In this document: positions 24,238 through 34,000 of the stretch, in pieces
Numbering within the stretch: the first letter of the stretch is position 1
Layout of the letters: every line of letters starts with the position of its first letter
NCBI RefSeq assembly: GCF_900155735.1
Contig: NZ_LT707059.1
Span: forward strand, 200,232-264,231
DNA: 64,000 nucleotides
Direction of reading: 5' to 3'
DNA from: Intestinibacillus massiliensis
Lineage (GTDB): Bacteria > Bacillota > Clostridia > Oscillospirales > Butyricicoccaceae
The notes under the pieces: generated by a model
The model's database searches: none
What the model was told of the DNA's origin: nothing
What the model saw: only the letters and a program-made list of their open reading frames with translations
Position numbers and translations under genes: made by a program

Positions 24238-25434
24238 TTATGTTGGATTGCAGTCGATCCCGTTTCCCAGTACAACGCAGTTCCGGCCCGAGTTTTTGGC
24301 GCGGTAGAGCGCCTTGTCGGCCTGGTTGTACAGGGTGACAAAGTCGATGGGGGTCTTGGCGGAGGCTGTCCCCACGCTCACCGTCACGCAGCGGTTCACT
24401 GCACCGGTAGCGGCTTCCAGCCCAAGGTTCAAAACCGCCTGCCGCAGCCGCTCGGCCGCAGGAAGGACTTCCACGGCCGGGCAGTCGATAAGGGCCATCA
24501 GGAACTCTTCCCCGCCGATCCGGGCGGCGAGGTCGGCGGAGCCGCGCACGCAACGCCGGAGCGTATTGGCCACCGTTTGGAGGCACACGTCGCCTTGGTT
24601 GTGGCCAAAGCGGTCGTTATAGGATTTGAAAAGGTCGATGTCGACCATTAGGAACACCACGCCGCAACCGTCGCCCTTCTGCGCGAGCGTCTCGCCAAGG
24701 GCTTCCTGGATGCCGCGCCGGTTTAACAGGCCGGTGAGCGGGTCGGTGCGGGCAAGCGCCGACAGCTTTTGGTTGGAGGCTTCTAACAGCCCCAGGGTGA
24801 TGTCGTTGCCCCGGTGCGCGTTGTAGAGGACGCGAGACAGGATCAGGGCGAATAGGGCGATCAGTGGGAGCTGGAGGAGCTGCTGGGGGGTAAAGCCATG
24901 GAATACCGCCACAGTGATGGTAACAACGGCGTCCAGCCCAAAGAGCCAAAACGCTTCCCGCCGGGAGAGCAGGGGGAACGCGGCGGTAAGGATGAGCAGA
25001 TAGAAGTAGTTGTTGGTCAGGTTCCGGGTGACAATCTCCAGGCAGACAAATACCAGCATGTTTATGGTGAAGAGCCACCAAAAGGCCCGGTACAGGCATT
25101 TACAGTGTCGGCGATCCACCATGGAAGCTGTAAGGAACTGGTACGCCAAGACAACGACAACGGCCATCAGCATCATCATGAAGCCACCCGCAGCTAGGTA
25201 TGCCTCATGGACGGCAGGGGAAACGTCCGCCGTGAAAATAACAACCTGGTTCAGGATTTCGATCAAGAAGATCAGCACGGAAAAGGGGACTAAACGGTGC
25301 ACGTTGGTCACGGCATTTTTCGTATCCAGCCGTTCCAGCAGCTCCGGCGGGAGCTGGCGTTGATCGATCTCGCCTTGGCGCAACACTTGCCGCCCGTCTG
25401 AAAGGCTGTCTTTTAGGAATGTGAAAAAATCCAT
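24238..25434 (-). CDS. Membrane-bound diguanylate cyclase (GGDEF)
   Basis: A 398-residue protein. After about 50 cytoplasmic residues come roughly six membrane segments (for example LVPFSVLIFLIEILNQVVIF and FMMMLMAVVVVLAYQFL) up to residue 215, then a GGDEF domain starting at LARTDPLTGLLNRRG. The active-site loop is RIGGEEF, so c-di-GMP synthesis is likely. The RxxD inhibitory site is not in its usual place (GSAD before LAARI), so feedback control may be weak. ATG at 25434 has AGGTG six bases upstream. It is the last gene of the leftward LytTR-kinase operon, 78 bases after the kinase. Confidence 0.92.
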   Translation of the reverse strand: MDFFTFLKDSLSDGRQVLRQGEIDQRQLPPELLERLDTKNAVTNVHRLVPFSVLIFLIEILNQVVIFTADVSPAVHEAYLAAGGFMMMLMAVVVVLAYQFLTASMVDRRHCKCLYRAFWWLFTINMLVFVCLEIVTRNLTNNYFYLLILTAAFPLLSRREAFWLFGLDAVVTITVAVFHGFTPQQLLQLPLIALFALILSRVLYNAHRGNDITLGLLEASNQKLSALARTDPLTGLLNRRGIQEALGETLAQKGDGCGVVFLMVDIDLFKSYNDRFGHNQGDVCLQTVANTLRRCVRGSADLAARIGGEEFLMALIDCPAVEVLPAAERLRQAVLNLGLEAATGAVNRCVTVSVGTASAKTPIDFVTLYNQADKALYRAKNSGRNCVVLGNGIDCNPT

Positions 25435-25512
25435 GCAATGCACCTCTGTTATTGTGGAAAAGCTTGATAGGCGTTTAAATATCCGCATAATTAAAAAACG
25501 GGAAAAATCAGC

Positions 25513-27453
25513 TTATAAATGCAAAATGACGCTGGCTCTAAAAGTATCGCCGACCGTCTCAAAGGACGCCATGCCTCCGTATTTTTTGGTGATCGCCCGT
25601 ACGGAGGCCGTCCCGATGCCTGGCCGTGAACCCTTGCTGGAGAGGAACCCAGACGGGTTCCGCCGCAGGGAGCCGCTGAAGCGGTTTTCAACGGTTATGG
25701 CAAATGCCCCTACGGACGGCCCTGCGCATACATGGATGTACTTACTGCCCTCCTGCTGCCGCGCACAGGCCTCCACGGCATTTTCCAGCAGGTTGCCAAA
25801 GATCACGCACAGATCCACTTCGCTGATGGCGATATCCGCGCCCACTTGGACTGCCGCGGCGAATTCCGCGCCCACCAGCCCGGCACGGGCGGCATAGTGG
25901 CGGATGATCGTATCCACCGGCGCGTTTTCGCAAAAAGCGCCGTCCTGCCGAGGGGGCAGCGCGCCCTCCAGCTTATCGAAGTACCGCTTGAGGGCGTCTA
26001 AATCGTCCGCCCCGGCGAGTTCATGCAGGACGGAGATATGCTGCCGCAGATCATGGCGGAAAGCCCGCTCCTGTGCGATCGCTTCCATCATGGTATGGTG
26101 CTGCTCCTTCTGCATGGCGATGTTCTGACGGGTCAGATGGATATCCTCCTCCAGCACCAGGCTGGTGACAGCGCGGCCATAGATCTCCCGTAGGAGCACC
26201 GCCCCAATGAGCAGTACAAGGCAAAGGCTGGCCAGTTCCAGGAACCACCCCGAGTAAATGGGCTCATAGAGGGGCAGTAGCCGATCCATAGCCAGCGCGG
26301 TGTCAAAGACGGCCATGCCGCACAGGAGCACCTTGGCGTGGGGGGTGGTTTCGTCCGCCTGCCGCAGGCTAAGGACGGCGCCCGCCGTCAGCAGGGCTGC
26401 GCTCAACCATTTATAAAGCGCCATGAGCTTGGAGTAAGAGAGGAGCAGACCCAGGCCGGCTCCCGGCAGGAGCAGGTGGTAGGACACGCAGGCCAGGCAA
26501 ACGGCTGCACCAAACAGGATACCGAAGGTGTTTACCGGGTGCTCCAGGGCAAGGAGTTTCCGCTGTAAGAGGAAAACCAGCAGGATCATGGCACAAAAGG
26601 ACAGGTTTTCTACAAAGTGAAGCCCGCCTAAAGTGGGGAATAGCGTCTTGGCCACCGGGTAGCAGGTATAGCCCAGGAAGGACAGGCACACAAGCGCGTA
26701 AAGGGCGGGCAGGGGATTACCCCGGTTCGCGGCGAAAAGCAGCAGGGCGATGCCACCGATCAGCGCCGTAAGGGTCAAAAGCGCGGTGCGCAGGTTGAGC
26801 CGCAAGGCGGCCATCCAGTCCACAGCGTCGGGCAGCCCCAGGGCGGGCGGGTACACCAGCCCGCTGTAAGTATGGGAATAATCGGAGACGGCAAGCAGGA
26901 GTTCCACCTGACCCGCCGCCTCGAAATAAACGGCCTTTTCCGCCGTTTCCGCCCGGTAGTGCTCGGGGTCGGCCTGCCCGAGGGTCAGCCGCTCCGTGCC
27001 GTTGACATACAGCCGGCAGGCAGAAAAGACCTCGGGCAGGTAGAGGGCATAGGTTTGCGCCCGCTCCGGCAATGTGATTGTGATCCGGTAGCTGGCGCTG
27101 CCGTGGGGCTGGCCGTTTACCGTTTCAAACCCGCCGAGCTGCCCCGCGAACACATAACGGTCAGGCGTGGGGGCGCTGTTCTGAAAATCATGCGGGGTGA
27201 GCAATTCGCCGCCGTAAAATTCCCAGCCGTCTGCCAGCCATACAAGGCCGCGCGGTTCGAACGCATCATCCCCGCGCAAATCCATATTGCCATACGCAGC
27301 GCCTGGGCCGGGGGCGGTATATTTATTATCGTACCGGTATAAAAACGAACACACTGCCGCCGTGAGGATACAGAGCGACAGCAAAAGCAGGGGAAACCCC
27401 AGCTTCACGCGGATGCGCTCCCCTGCCGCCTGCCTGATCCTTATTTCCTGCAT
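25513..27453 (-). CDS. 7TMR-DISM sensor histidine kinase with GHKL ATPase
   Basis: A 646-residue sensor. One N-terminal membrane helix is followed by an extracellular beta-rich domain with the DISMED2-like motif GWEFYGGELLTPHDF, then seven membrane helices (about residues 240-430). The cytoplasmic part has the His box FRHDLRQH, as in AgrC/LytS-like kinases that pair with LytTR regulators, then the N box FGNLLENAVEA and the G box RPGIGTASV. DISMED2 domains are thought to bind carbohydrates. Its ATG shares one base with the stop of the upstream surface-protein gene (TGATG), so the two are translationally coupled. Confidence 0.9.
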   Translation of the reverse strand: MQEIRIRQAAGERIRVKLGFPLLLLSLCILTAAVCSFLYRYDNKYTAPGPGAAYGNMDLRGDDAFEPRGLVWLADGWEFYGGELLTPHDFQNSAPTPDRYVFAGQLGGFETVNGQPHGSASYRITITLPERAQTYALYLPEVFSACRLYVNGTERLTLGQADPEHYRAETAEKAVYFEAAGQVELLLAVSDYSHTYSGLVYPPALGLPDAVDWMAALRLNLRTALLTLTALIGGIALLLFAANRGNPLPALYALVCLSFLGYTCYPVAKTLFPTLGGLHFVENLSFCAMILLVFLLQRKLLALEHPVNTFGILFGAAVCLACVSYHLLLPGAGLGLLLSYSKLMALYKWLSAALLTAGAVLSLRQADETTPHAKVLLCGMAVFDTALAMDRLLPLYEPIYSGWFLELASLCLVLLIGAVLLREIYGRAVTSLVLEEDIHLTRQNIAMQKEQHHTMMEAIAQERAFRHDLRQHISVLHELAGADDLDALKRYFDKLEGALPPRQDGAFCENAPVDTIIRHYAARAGLVGAEFAAAVQVGADIAISEVDLCVIFGNLLENAVEACARQQEGSKYIHVCAGPSVGAFAITVENRFSGSLRRNPSGFLSSKGSRPGIGTASVRAITKKYGGMASFETVGDTFRASVILHL

Positions 27454-29633
27454 CAGCGCCCACCCCGTTTTTTCCGGAGGGTAACCAGCGCGGTCAAACC
27501 GCCCGCAATGCACAGCACGAGGGCAGGCAGGGCAAGCGCGCCACGGTGGGACGGCTCTGCCTGCGGCGCCTGGGCTGGGGCGGGGGGTGGCGTCTCCGCA
27601 TCAGGATTTGGGGTTTCGCCAGTCTCGACGGGGTCAGGCGTCGGTTTCTCCTCCGGTATGTCTAGCCCTGCCTGTGCTGGGGGTTGGGTCTCAGGTACCT
27701 GATCTGGGGCAGAGGCCAGCGTGGCAACGCTGGAATGCGTCTCCTGTGCTGCATGGGGGGAGGGCGGGGATGCCGCTTCCACAGGCAGCCCCGCAGGGGC
27801 GGCTTCCGGCACAGGCGCATCCTCCAGCGTATGAAGGGGCGTATCATGCCCGGGGGGATCCGCGGCTACGCTTTCATTGCCCTGCGGCGTAGGCGTATCA
27901 GCTTCACCGCCATCCGGTTGTGGACTGGGCTTCGTATGGGAGCCAGGGGACGTCCTATCGCCTGAGGGTTCTCCTGAAGGGGCGTTGGGTTCCGCCCCAT
28001 CGGCGGGGCTGCCGCCGCCATGCTGCCCGCCGTCGCCGCCCGGCTGTTCCTCCCGGTCGCCGCCGTCACGGTCGCCGCCGGTGCCGGGGGTGATAACGCC
28101 TTCTTCCCCGGGGGTGAGCGTCACCACGTTGCCCCATCCAGCGCGGTTTTCCAGTACCAGGGAGATGGGGCTGTTTAGTCCCGCCGTGTCCAGGCGGAAC
28201 AGTTCCACGGAATAGCCTTCAGCGCACCATGTCACGGCGTCCCAACCGGTAGCGTCGTGCCAGGTAACGCCGCCGTCGTCGGAGCGCCAAAGCCGCGTCC
28301 CCGGATCCCAGACGCTCCCCGCGGAAATAAAATCATAGGAGGTATAAAAGGTTATAAGGCCGTCCTCCTGCTCCATATCGGCCAGGATGGGCAAGGCCGG
28401 ATCCCGGATCCACACACGGAAGGTGAGGCCGTTTTCCCCTTCCAGCCCAAGCCCCTGTAGGGGTTTGGGCAGAGCCACGGGGATATCCACCGATCCCGGG
28501 ACGGAGGTGTCCAGATGTTTGGCGAAGCCTTCGTCGTAGGCCAGCTCGACGTCCACATAGCTGCCGTCCGTTAGGCGGTAGCGCTGGAGATAGTGAAGCC
28601 CTACGATGCGTTCGATGTCACGGCGGCTCGTCCCCAGGGGGATCTGGGGGTCGATGCCAACCCGGCGGTCGATGCGGGGGCCTTCCGTCTCTGGGGGGAG
28701 GATGGAGCCGTCCGTATTCACCCCGCTTCCCGCCACAGAGCCGCCCGCCCCGGCGGTAAGGGTGCACAGGAAAGCCGCCGTCCCCTCCGGGCCGTCGATG
28801 GCCAGGGCGCCTTCCCCGGAAACGTCGATGTCCAGGCAGTTCACCAGGGCTGGCACGTCCAGCTTCAGCCCCACGGCTCCCATCCCATAGGCATGGATGC
28901 GCCCCCGGGTCCTGTAGTACTCCAGATTGTTGCGGGTTTCGCTGTCCGACGTGACCCGGACGGCCACACCCCCCTGGCCGTCCCGGCCGGAGGCGGTGAC
29001 CTCCTGGTAGGCAAGGATCTCGTTCCAGTCGCTGCCAAAGAACTGGTCGCCCCGGATCTCCAGCACGGGGGCGTCCACCCCCTCGCCCTCTATCTGGAAC
29101 ATCCCTACTTCCTGCCCGATGACGCGGATGCCTTTGCCGTCATAGACCAGGCTGTGGGGCCCGGTGTGGATGACGGCGGGGGCTTCCAGGTTCGCGCCGA
29201 AGTAGGCGACGTCCTCCCAGGTAAGGGTAACGGTGTCCCCCAGGGTGATTTCGCCTCCCTCGGGGCCCAGGCTCCGCATCCAGGCGCACAGCTCCCTGGC
29301 GTTATCCACCGTGCCGTCTGCCCAGGTAGACGGGTCCACCTCCGGTTCGGAGCCTTCCCCGTCTCCCGGCTCGGGATCGGGCGGCTCCCAATCCCCTGGC
29401 CAGAGGATCCCGCCTCCCGGCAGGGATCCATCCCCGCCAGGCCAGAGGTCCCCGCCTCCTGACAGGTCCTGCCCCTCTTCCGGCTCGGGGCCAGGGGGCT
29501 CTCCCTCCGGGCTGGGGCTGTCCTCCCATCCGGGCGAAAAGCCCCAGCCCCCTGGCAGATCCTCCTCGGCCCGCACCGGCAGCGTGCACAGCAGGAGAGC
29601 CAGCAGCAGCGCCGCAATCCGCCACCGCGTCAT
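27453..29633 (-). CDS. Membrane-anchored surface protein encoded between regulator and kinase
   Basis: A 726-residue exported protein not recognised as a family. It has a signal peptide (residues 1-22, ending VRA), a Gly/Pro-rich repetitive segment to about 95, a globular middle (about 100-530) with beta-helix-like strands, then a Pro/Glu/Thr-rich stalk of about 165 residues and a C-terminal membrane helix with a basic tail (VTLRKKRGGR). There is no LPxTG. Its start overlaps the LytTR gene stop (ATGA) and its stop overlaps the kinase start, so it is probably made in fixed ratio with both and may be a co-sensor that presents a ligand to the kinase. Confidence 0.85.
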   Translation of the reverse strand: MTRWRIAALLLALLLCTLPVRAEEDLPGGWGFSPGWEDSPSPEGEPPGPEPEEGQDLSGGGDLWPGGDGSLPGGGILWPGDWEPPDPEPGDGEGSEPEVDPSTWADGTVDNARELCAWMRSLGPEGGEITLGDTVTLTWEDVAYFGANLEAPAVIHTGPHSLVYDGKGIRVIGQEVGMFQIEGEGVDAPVLEIRGDQFFGSDWNEILAYQEVTASGRDGQGGVAVRVTSDSETRNNLEYYRTRGRIHAYGMGAVGLKLDVPALVNCLDIDVSGEGALAIDGPEGTAAFLCTLTAGAGGSVAGSGVNTDGSILPPETEGPRIDRRVGIDPQIPLGTSRRDIERIVGLHYLQRYRLTDGSYVDVELAYDEGFAKHLDTSVPGSVDIPVALPKPLQGLGLEGENGLTFRVWIRDPALPILADMEQEDGLITFYTSYDFISAGSVWDPGTRLWRSDDGGVTWHDATGWDAVTWCAEGYSVELFRLDTAGLNSPISLVLENRAGWGNVVTLTPGEEGVITPGTGGDRDGGDREEQPGGDGGQHGGGSPADGAEPNAPSGEPSGDRTSPGSHTKPSPQPDGGEADTPTPQGNESVAADPPGHDTPLHTLEDAPVPEAAPAGLPVEAASPPSPHAAQETHSSVATLASAPDQVPETQPPAQAGLDIPEEKPTPDPVETGETPNPDAETPPPAPAQAPQAEPSHRGALALPALVLCIAGGLTALVTLRKKRGGR

Positions 29634-30388
29634 ACCCCGGCCCCCACTGCGTGGCTTTCCCGCATGTTCTGGAGCGCAAACAGCTCGTATGCCCGGACAA
29701 CCTGCTTACGGCTGTATTTCGAGATGGGTACGGGCAGCCCCGTATCCATCAGGAAGACGGAGCCGTGCAACGCGGTAATATGGTTCATGTTCACCAGCAC
29801 GCTCCGATGGCAACGCAGGAATTCGGCGCTGCCGCCCGCCTTTTCTATTTCCCGTTCCATATCCTTTAACGTCGTGCGCGTATGGATATCCTCTTTCTTC
29901 AGATGGACGACGCTGATATTCCCAAAGACCTCCACAAAGATGATCTCGCGCAGGAGCACCCTCCGAAGCGTCTTTTCCGTGTGCAGCAGGATAAACTTGG
30001 ATTGCTTTTTGTGGAGCCGCAGGCAGCGGTCGAGCGCCTGCGCCAGTTTAGGGTAGGCTAGGGGCTTTGTCAGGTAATGGGTCGCGTTGACCTCGAAGGC
30101 TTCCAGCATGTGGTCGGCGCTGCGGGTAAAAAAGACGACAGGACAGTCCTGGTCCAGCCGCCGGAGCTCCTGGATTACCTGCATCCCATCTTCGTGTTCC
30201 AAGTAGATGTCCATAAAGATGAGGTCATAGGTCCCTGGCACACAGTGCTCAGAGAACGTAAGACCAGTGGAAAAAATGTCTACCTCAAAGGGCGGCAAAC
30301 TGTTGTCCTGGCAATACCGGTTCATTTGCCCACGGAGGAACTCCGCATCCTTCGGGCAATCTTCACATACCGCGATCTTGATACTCAT
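29630..30388 (-). CDS. LytTR-family response regulator
   Basis: A 252-residue regulator. The receiver domain spans about 1-125 with acid pocket Glu9/Asp10, phosphoacceptor Asp60 in FMDIYL, and Lys in LTKPL. A LytTR DNA-binding domain follows (RRVLLREIIFVEVFGN; FLRCHRSVLVNMNHI). These regulators typically pair with GHKL kinases of the AgrC/LytS type, as encoded two genes downstream. It is the first gene of the four-gene operon, followed by overlapping starts. The Shine-Dalgarno sequence is weak (CGGAA next to the ATG). Confidence 0.95.
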   Translation of the reverse strand: MSIKIAVCEDCPKDAEFLRGQMNRYCQDNSLPPFEVDIFSTGLTFSEHCVPGTYDLIFMDIYLEHEDGMQVIQELRRLDQDCPVVFFTRSADHMLEAFEVNATHYLTKPLAYPKLAQALDRCLRLHKKQSKFILLHTEKTLRRVLLREIIFVEVFGNISVVHLKKEDIHTRTTLKDMEREIEKAGGSAEFLRCHRSVLVNMNHITALHGSVFLMDTGLPVPISKYSRKQVVRAYELFALQNMRESHAVGAGV

Positions 30389-30425
30389 TTCCGAACCGCC
30401 CCACTCATCCTGTTACTTTATTTCT

Positions 30426-30470
30426 ATTTAAGCATAGCGCCGCGGCGATTGTCAACTTGCCGCCGCGGCG
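30426..30470 (-). promoter_or_regulatory. Promoter and repeated palindrome upstream of the LytTR operon
   Basis: Leftward: TTGACA (30455-30450), 18-base spacer, TTAAAT (30431-30426). The 10-bp palindrome CGCCGCGGCG occurs twice, at 30438-30447 (inside the spacer) and 30461-30470 (upstream of -35), 23 bases centre to centre. This arrangement fits a dimeric regulator binding two sites on one helix face. Confidence 0.7.
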
Positions 30471-30614
30471 AAAAGGCCTTTTTCTATCCACGCCGCCTAT
30501 TCGTCACGGGAACGAGGCCACTCGTCACAAAACGCGCCGCAAGCATTTTTATTATGATAAAATCACAAAATACAAGGCAAATACGCAAAACGAGCATGGA
30601 TTCCCTAGGGGATT

Positions 30615-30644
30615 CTTTCGCAATGGGGCGCCCCCATGCGAAAG
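30615..30644 (+). promoter_or_regulatory. Leader hairpin upstream of the pseudo-receiver gene
   Basis: CTTTCGC plus ATGGGG (30615-30628, one bulged A) pair with CCCCAT plus GCGAAAG (30632-30644). It is not followed by a T run, so it is not a terminator. It lies 37 bases before the start codon and may protect or regulate the mRNA of the giant surface protein. Confidence 0.55.
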
Positions 30645-30680
30645 CCTGTTCTGACCACAGAAAGGAGAGTTTGATGCGTT

Positions 30681-31079
30681 ATGACGATCCTGGCGGTGGA
30701 CACGCACCCCGAGGGGCTTACCGGGCTGGCCGATAAGCTGCGGGAAGTTTTTCCCAAAGAGAAAGTCGTGGATTTCAGCGTTCCCGCCTTGGCCGTGCAG
30801 TACAGCTTCCGCGCAGAGGTAAGCATGGTGTTTACGCGTGTGAATATGAAGCGGCTGAGCGGGCTCCGGGTGGCGCAGGGCGTGCGGTTCTATCGGCCCC
30901 ATGCGAAAGTCTTTCTCGTGACGGACGAAAAAACGCCTAGGGGCGTTTTTAAACAAAAGGGGATCAACGGGTTCCTGCCTTACCCCGTTACCGCCGCCGC
31001 GATCCGGGCAGCGGTTGGCGCGGCGGGTAAAGCCGGGCTGGAAGAGGATGCAAAAAGGGAAGTTGAGGGATGGATATGA
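30681..31079 (+). CDS. Stand-alone pseudo-receiver protein
   Basis: A 132-residue protein that follows the receiver-domain pattern but lacks key residues. The first strand keeps one Asp (AVDTHPEG, Asp7); at the phosphoacceptor position in MVFTRVNM there is Arg53 in place of Asp; the Thr in LVTDE (Thr81) is kept; and the conserved Lys is replaced by Tyr101 in FLPYPV. It therefore probably cannot be phosphorylated and may act through protein binding. Its stop codon overlaps the start of the giant SLH protein gene (ATGA), indicating coupled expression. AAAGGAG lies further upstream than usual. Confidence 0.75.
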   Translation: MTILAVDTHPEGLTGLADKLREVFPKEKVVDFSVPALAVQYSFRAEVSMVFTRVNMKRLSGLRVAQGVRFYRPHAKVFLVTDEKTPRGVFKQKGINGFLPYPVTAAAIRAAVGAAGKAGLEEDAKREVEGWI

Positions 31080-34000
31080 GAAAGAGGGAACGTAATTCCT
31101 CGGGAAAACGGGTGGTATCCTTTTGGGTTGCCCTGATGATGCTTGGCACTTGCTTGCCATTCCCGGCCATGGCGGCGGAGGGCTCCATCGAAATCCAGGC
31201 GTTTGAGCCGCTGGCGGAGACGGCGGCGGAACAGAGGGTGCCGCTGGGCACGCTGCAGGAGGATCTCCTTCTGCCGGAGACGCTCACGGCATATGTGGCC
31301 ACACCGGCGGCGCCTGTGCCGCCTCCCGTAGTGGAGGAAGAAAACCCGGCTGGAAGCGAACCGGGAGAAGGCGCACCTGCAGAAAGCGCACCCACAGAAG
31401 CCAAACCTGTGGAGACCGAGCCTGCGGAGACCGACGGCACTTTGCCTCCGGCACCGGGTGACGGGGGCATAAAGGCCGTTCCCATCGTGGCGGGTTGGCG
31501 GGCGTCCCCCGCTTATGACCCGGATACGGCTGGAACGTATGTTTTCACGGCAATATTGCCGCAAGAGTATACTCTTGCAGAAGGCATTACCATGCCTTCC
31601 GTTACAATCATCGTTGAAGACCGGGACATCGTTTCTGGCGGTCAGGACGTTACCGCCGAAGGGCAGGACGTCGTTTCTGGAGGCCAACGCGCCCTAACCC
31701 TGACCCAAACGGTGGATGATATGGAAATCACCCTGACGGCGCAGGCAGGCGTGTTCCCGGCGGACGCCAGATTGCGCGTAGAAAAAATTATAGAAACACA
31801 AAAAATCGAGCAGATTGAAACGGCCATCCAGACCGCGCTGGACGCTTCTGCGCCCGCCCCGCTGGACGGGGATAGTGAAGAGGCTGCCAAGCCCAAGCTC
31901 CTGGAAACTGTGACCTTTGACATCAAGGTAATGGGTTTGGACGCCGAGGGCAGGGAGGTGGAATTGCAGCCAACCCTGCCCGAAGGGATGACTGCGGCCG
32001 AGGCCGTCGCCGTCAGCTTCCGTAATATTGAACTCCCGGCGGCGGGCGGCGGGCAGACAATGGAAGTCTACCATGTGGAGGACGACCTTTCCGCCGCTGA
32101 ACCGGTAGCGGCGGAGGTAAAAGCGGACGAGGGTGAAATCACCATAACTCCCGCGCACTTCTCCCTCTATACGCTGGCACAGGTAAACGCTGCCGCGCCG
32201 GCTGCGGAAAGCGTTGTCCTGGACTTTACCAGGGGCGCCGGCGGTTGGAACTATGGCGCGGCTTTTGGGGGCACAAACACCAATTCATCCAGCCCGGAAA
32301 TGGGCTGGGCATGGTACGGCACCGCGGCGGACGGCTATAGCGCCAAAACCCTGGTGCTGAGCGGCCTTACTTTTACTACCACCAATGACAATGCAATTAT
32401 TCTGCCCAAGGGTTCCACCGTCGTGCTGGCGGACGGCTCGGACAACCGCGTGGTCTCGGGGACAACCGCGATCCGTATCGCGGGAGAGCAGGGCGGCACG
32501 CTGACCTTTAAGGGCGGCTCCGGCAAGCTGTACGCCGAGGCGAGAAGCAACGGGATTTATGTCGGCACAACGACCGGTGGTTCCAGCTCCATTATCAATA
32601 TTGAAGGCGGGCATATCACGGCAATTGCAACCGCCGGGAATGGGCGGGGCGTTTACGCCTATAAGAATATTGCCAGCACCAGTATCTACGCCTCCGTCAA
32701 CATTAAGGGTGGCACGCTGTATGCCAGCGGCAGTTTTGCGCAGGGCTGGAGCAGCGATGTAGCAAAATCCGGCGGGGCGGTGGTTGCCGGCAGTGGAAAC
32801 AGCGGCATTACCCTGGGCGGCAACATGCGCGCCGTCGGCTCTGCCAGCGAGAACGCTTCAATCTTCTCGCTTGAAGAGGTGGCGATCTTTAAGCATTATG
32901 CCGGCGGCAATACCAGCGACGTCCACAATAACCTCTCCTGCTTCAAGGTGACAGACGGCACGCCGGCCATGGCCTCACCCAACGCGGACACCGTCTATGT
33001 CTATCAGGTGCAGGGCTTTACGCTGGACTTCACCGCCGCGCAGGGCGCATGGACATACGGTAAAGCATTCGGCGGCACGGGTGCGAACACCGACGCGCTG
33101 AACGAGGCGGGCTGGGCATGGTACGGCACAGCCGGGGACGGTTACGATGCAAACACCCTTGTTATGGACGGGCTTTTCTTTGAAACCGGTTCGGCCATGG
33201 CGATGAAGCTTCCGGCCAACGCTACCGTTGTGGTAAAGGGCGAAAACAGGGTGGCGTCCCAGTACGCCAGCAATACCAGCCATACGCAGGGGATCTATGG
33301 CGGCAGCAGCACCGGCGAGAGCAACATCACCTTCCGGGGGGACGGCAGCCTGTATGTCAGGGGCGGCCAGGGAATGGCCGGCAGCGACGGCGGCTATAAC
33401 ACAACCGGCTTACAGATTGCGGGCACGCTTACCCTGAAGGAAAACGTCTCCATTACCGCCGCAAGCGGCACGGTCCGTTCGATCACGGTAAGTTCATTTA
33501 CCTATGGCGTGGACTGTAAAGGCCTAATTTTGCAGGATAACGCCACGCTGGCCGCCAAGTCTGAGGACAGCGGATACCTCTCCACCGCGGTCATGATCGG
33601 CGCAATGGGCGGCGAAATCAGCGGCGGGAAGCTGACCGCCATTGCGGGCAACGCGACCTATGCAAGCGCGGCGCAGAGCGGCTCGTACGGCATCCGGATG
33701 CTCAATGGCGGCGATCTGGCCATCACCGGCGGTATCGTGACCGCCACCGCGGGCAACGCGGCGGGCGTTGGGGCAAGCGGGGGAATCGAGAAGCGCGCCT
33801 CATCCCACGGCATCAGCCAGGGGGTCGGAAACCTGACCATCACCGGCGGCGTTGTGACCGCCACGGCGGGTGATGTCACAGGCACACAGAACACTAGCCT
33901 CGACGGATACAGCCTCGGAATCCTGGCTTCGGCCACTGGCAAGACCGCTGTTATCGGCGGGGACGCGGTGGTCAAGGCGACTAGCGGAAAAGTGACCAGC

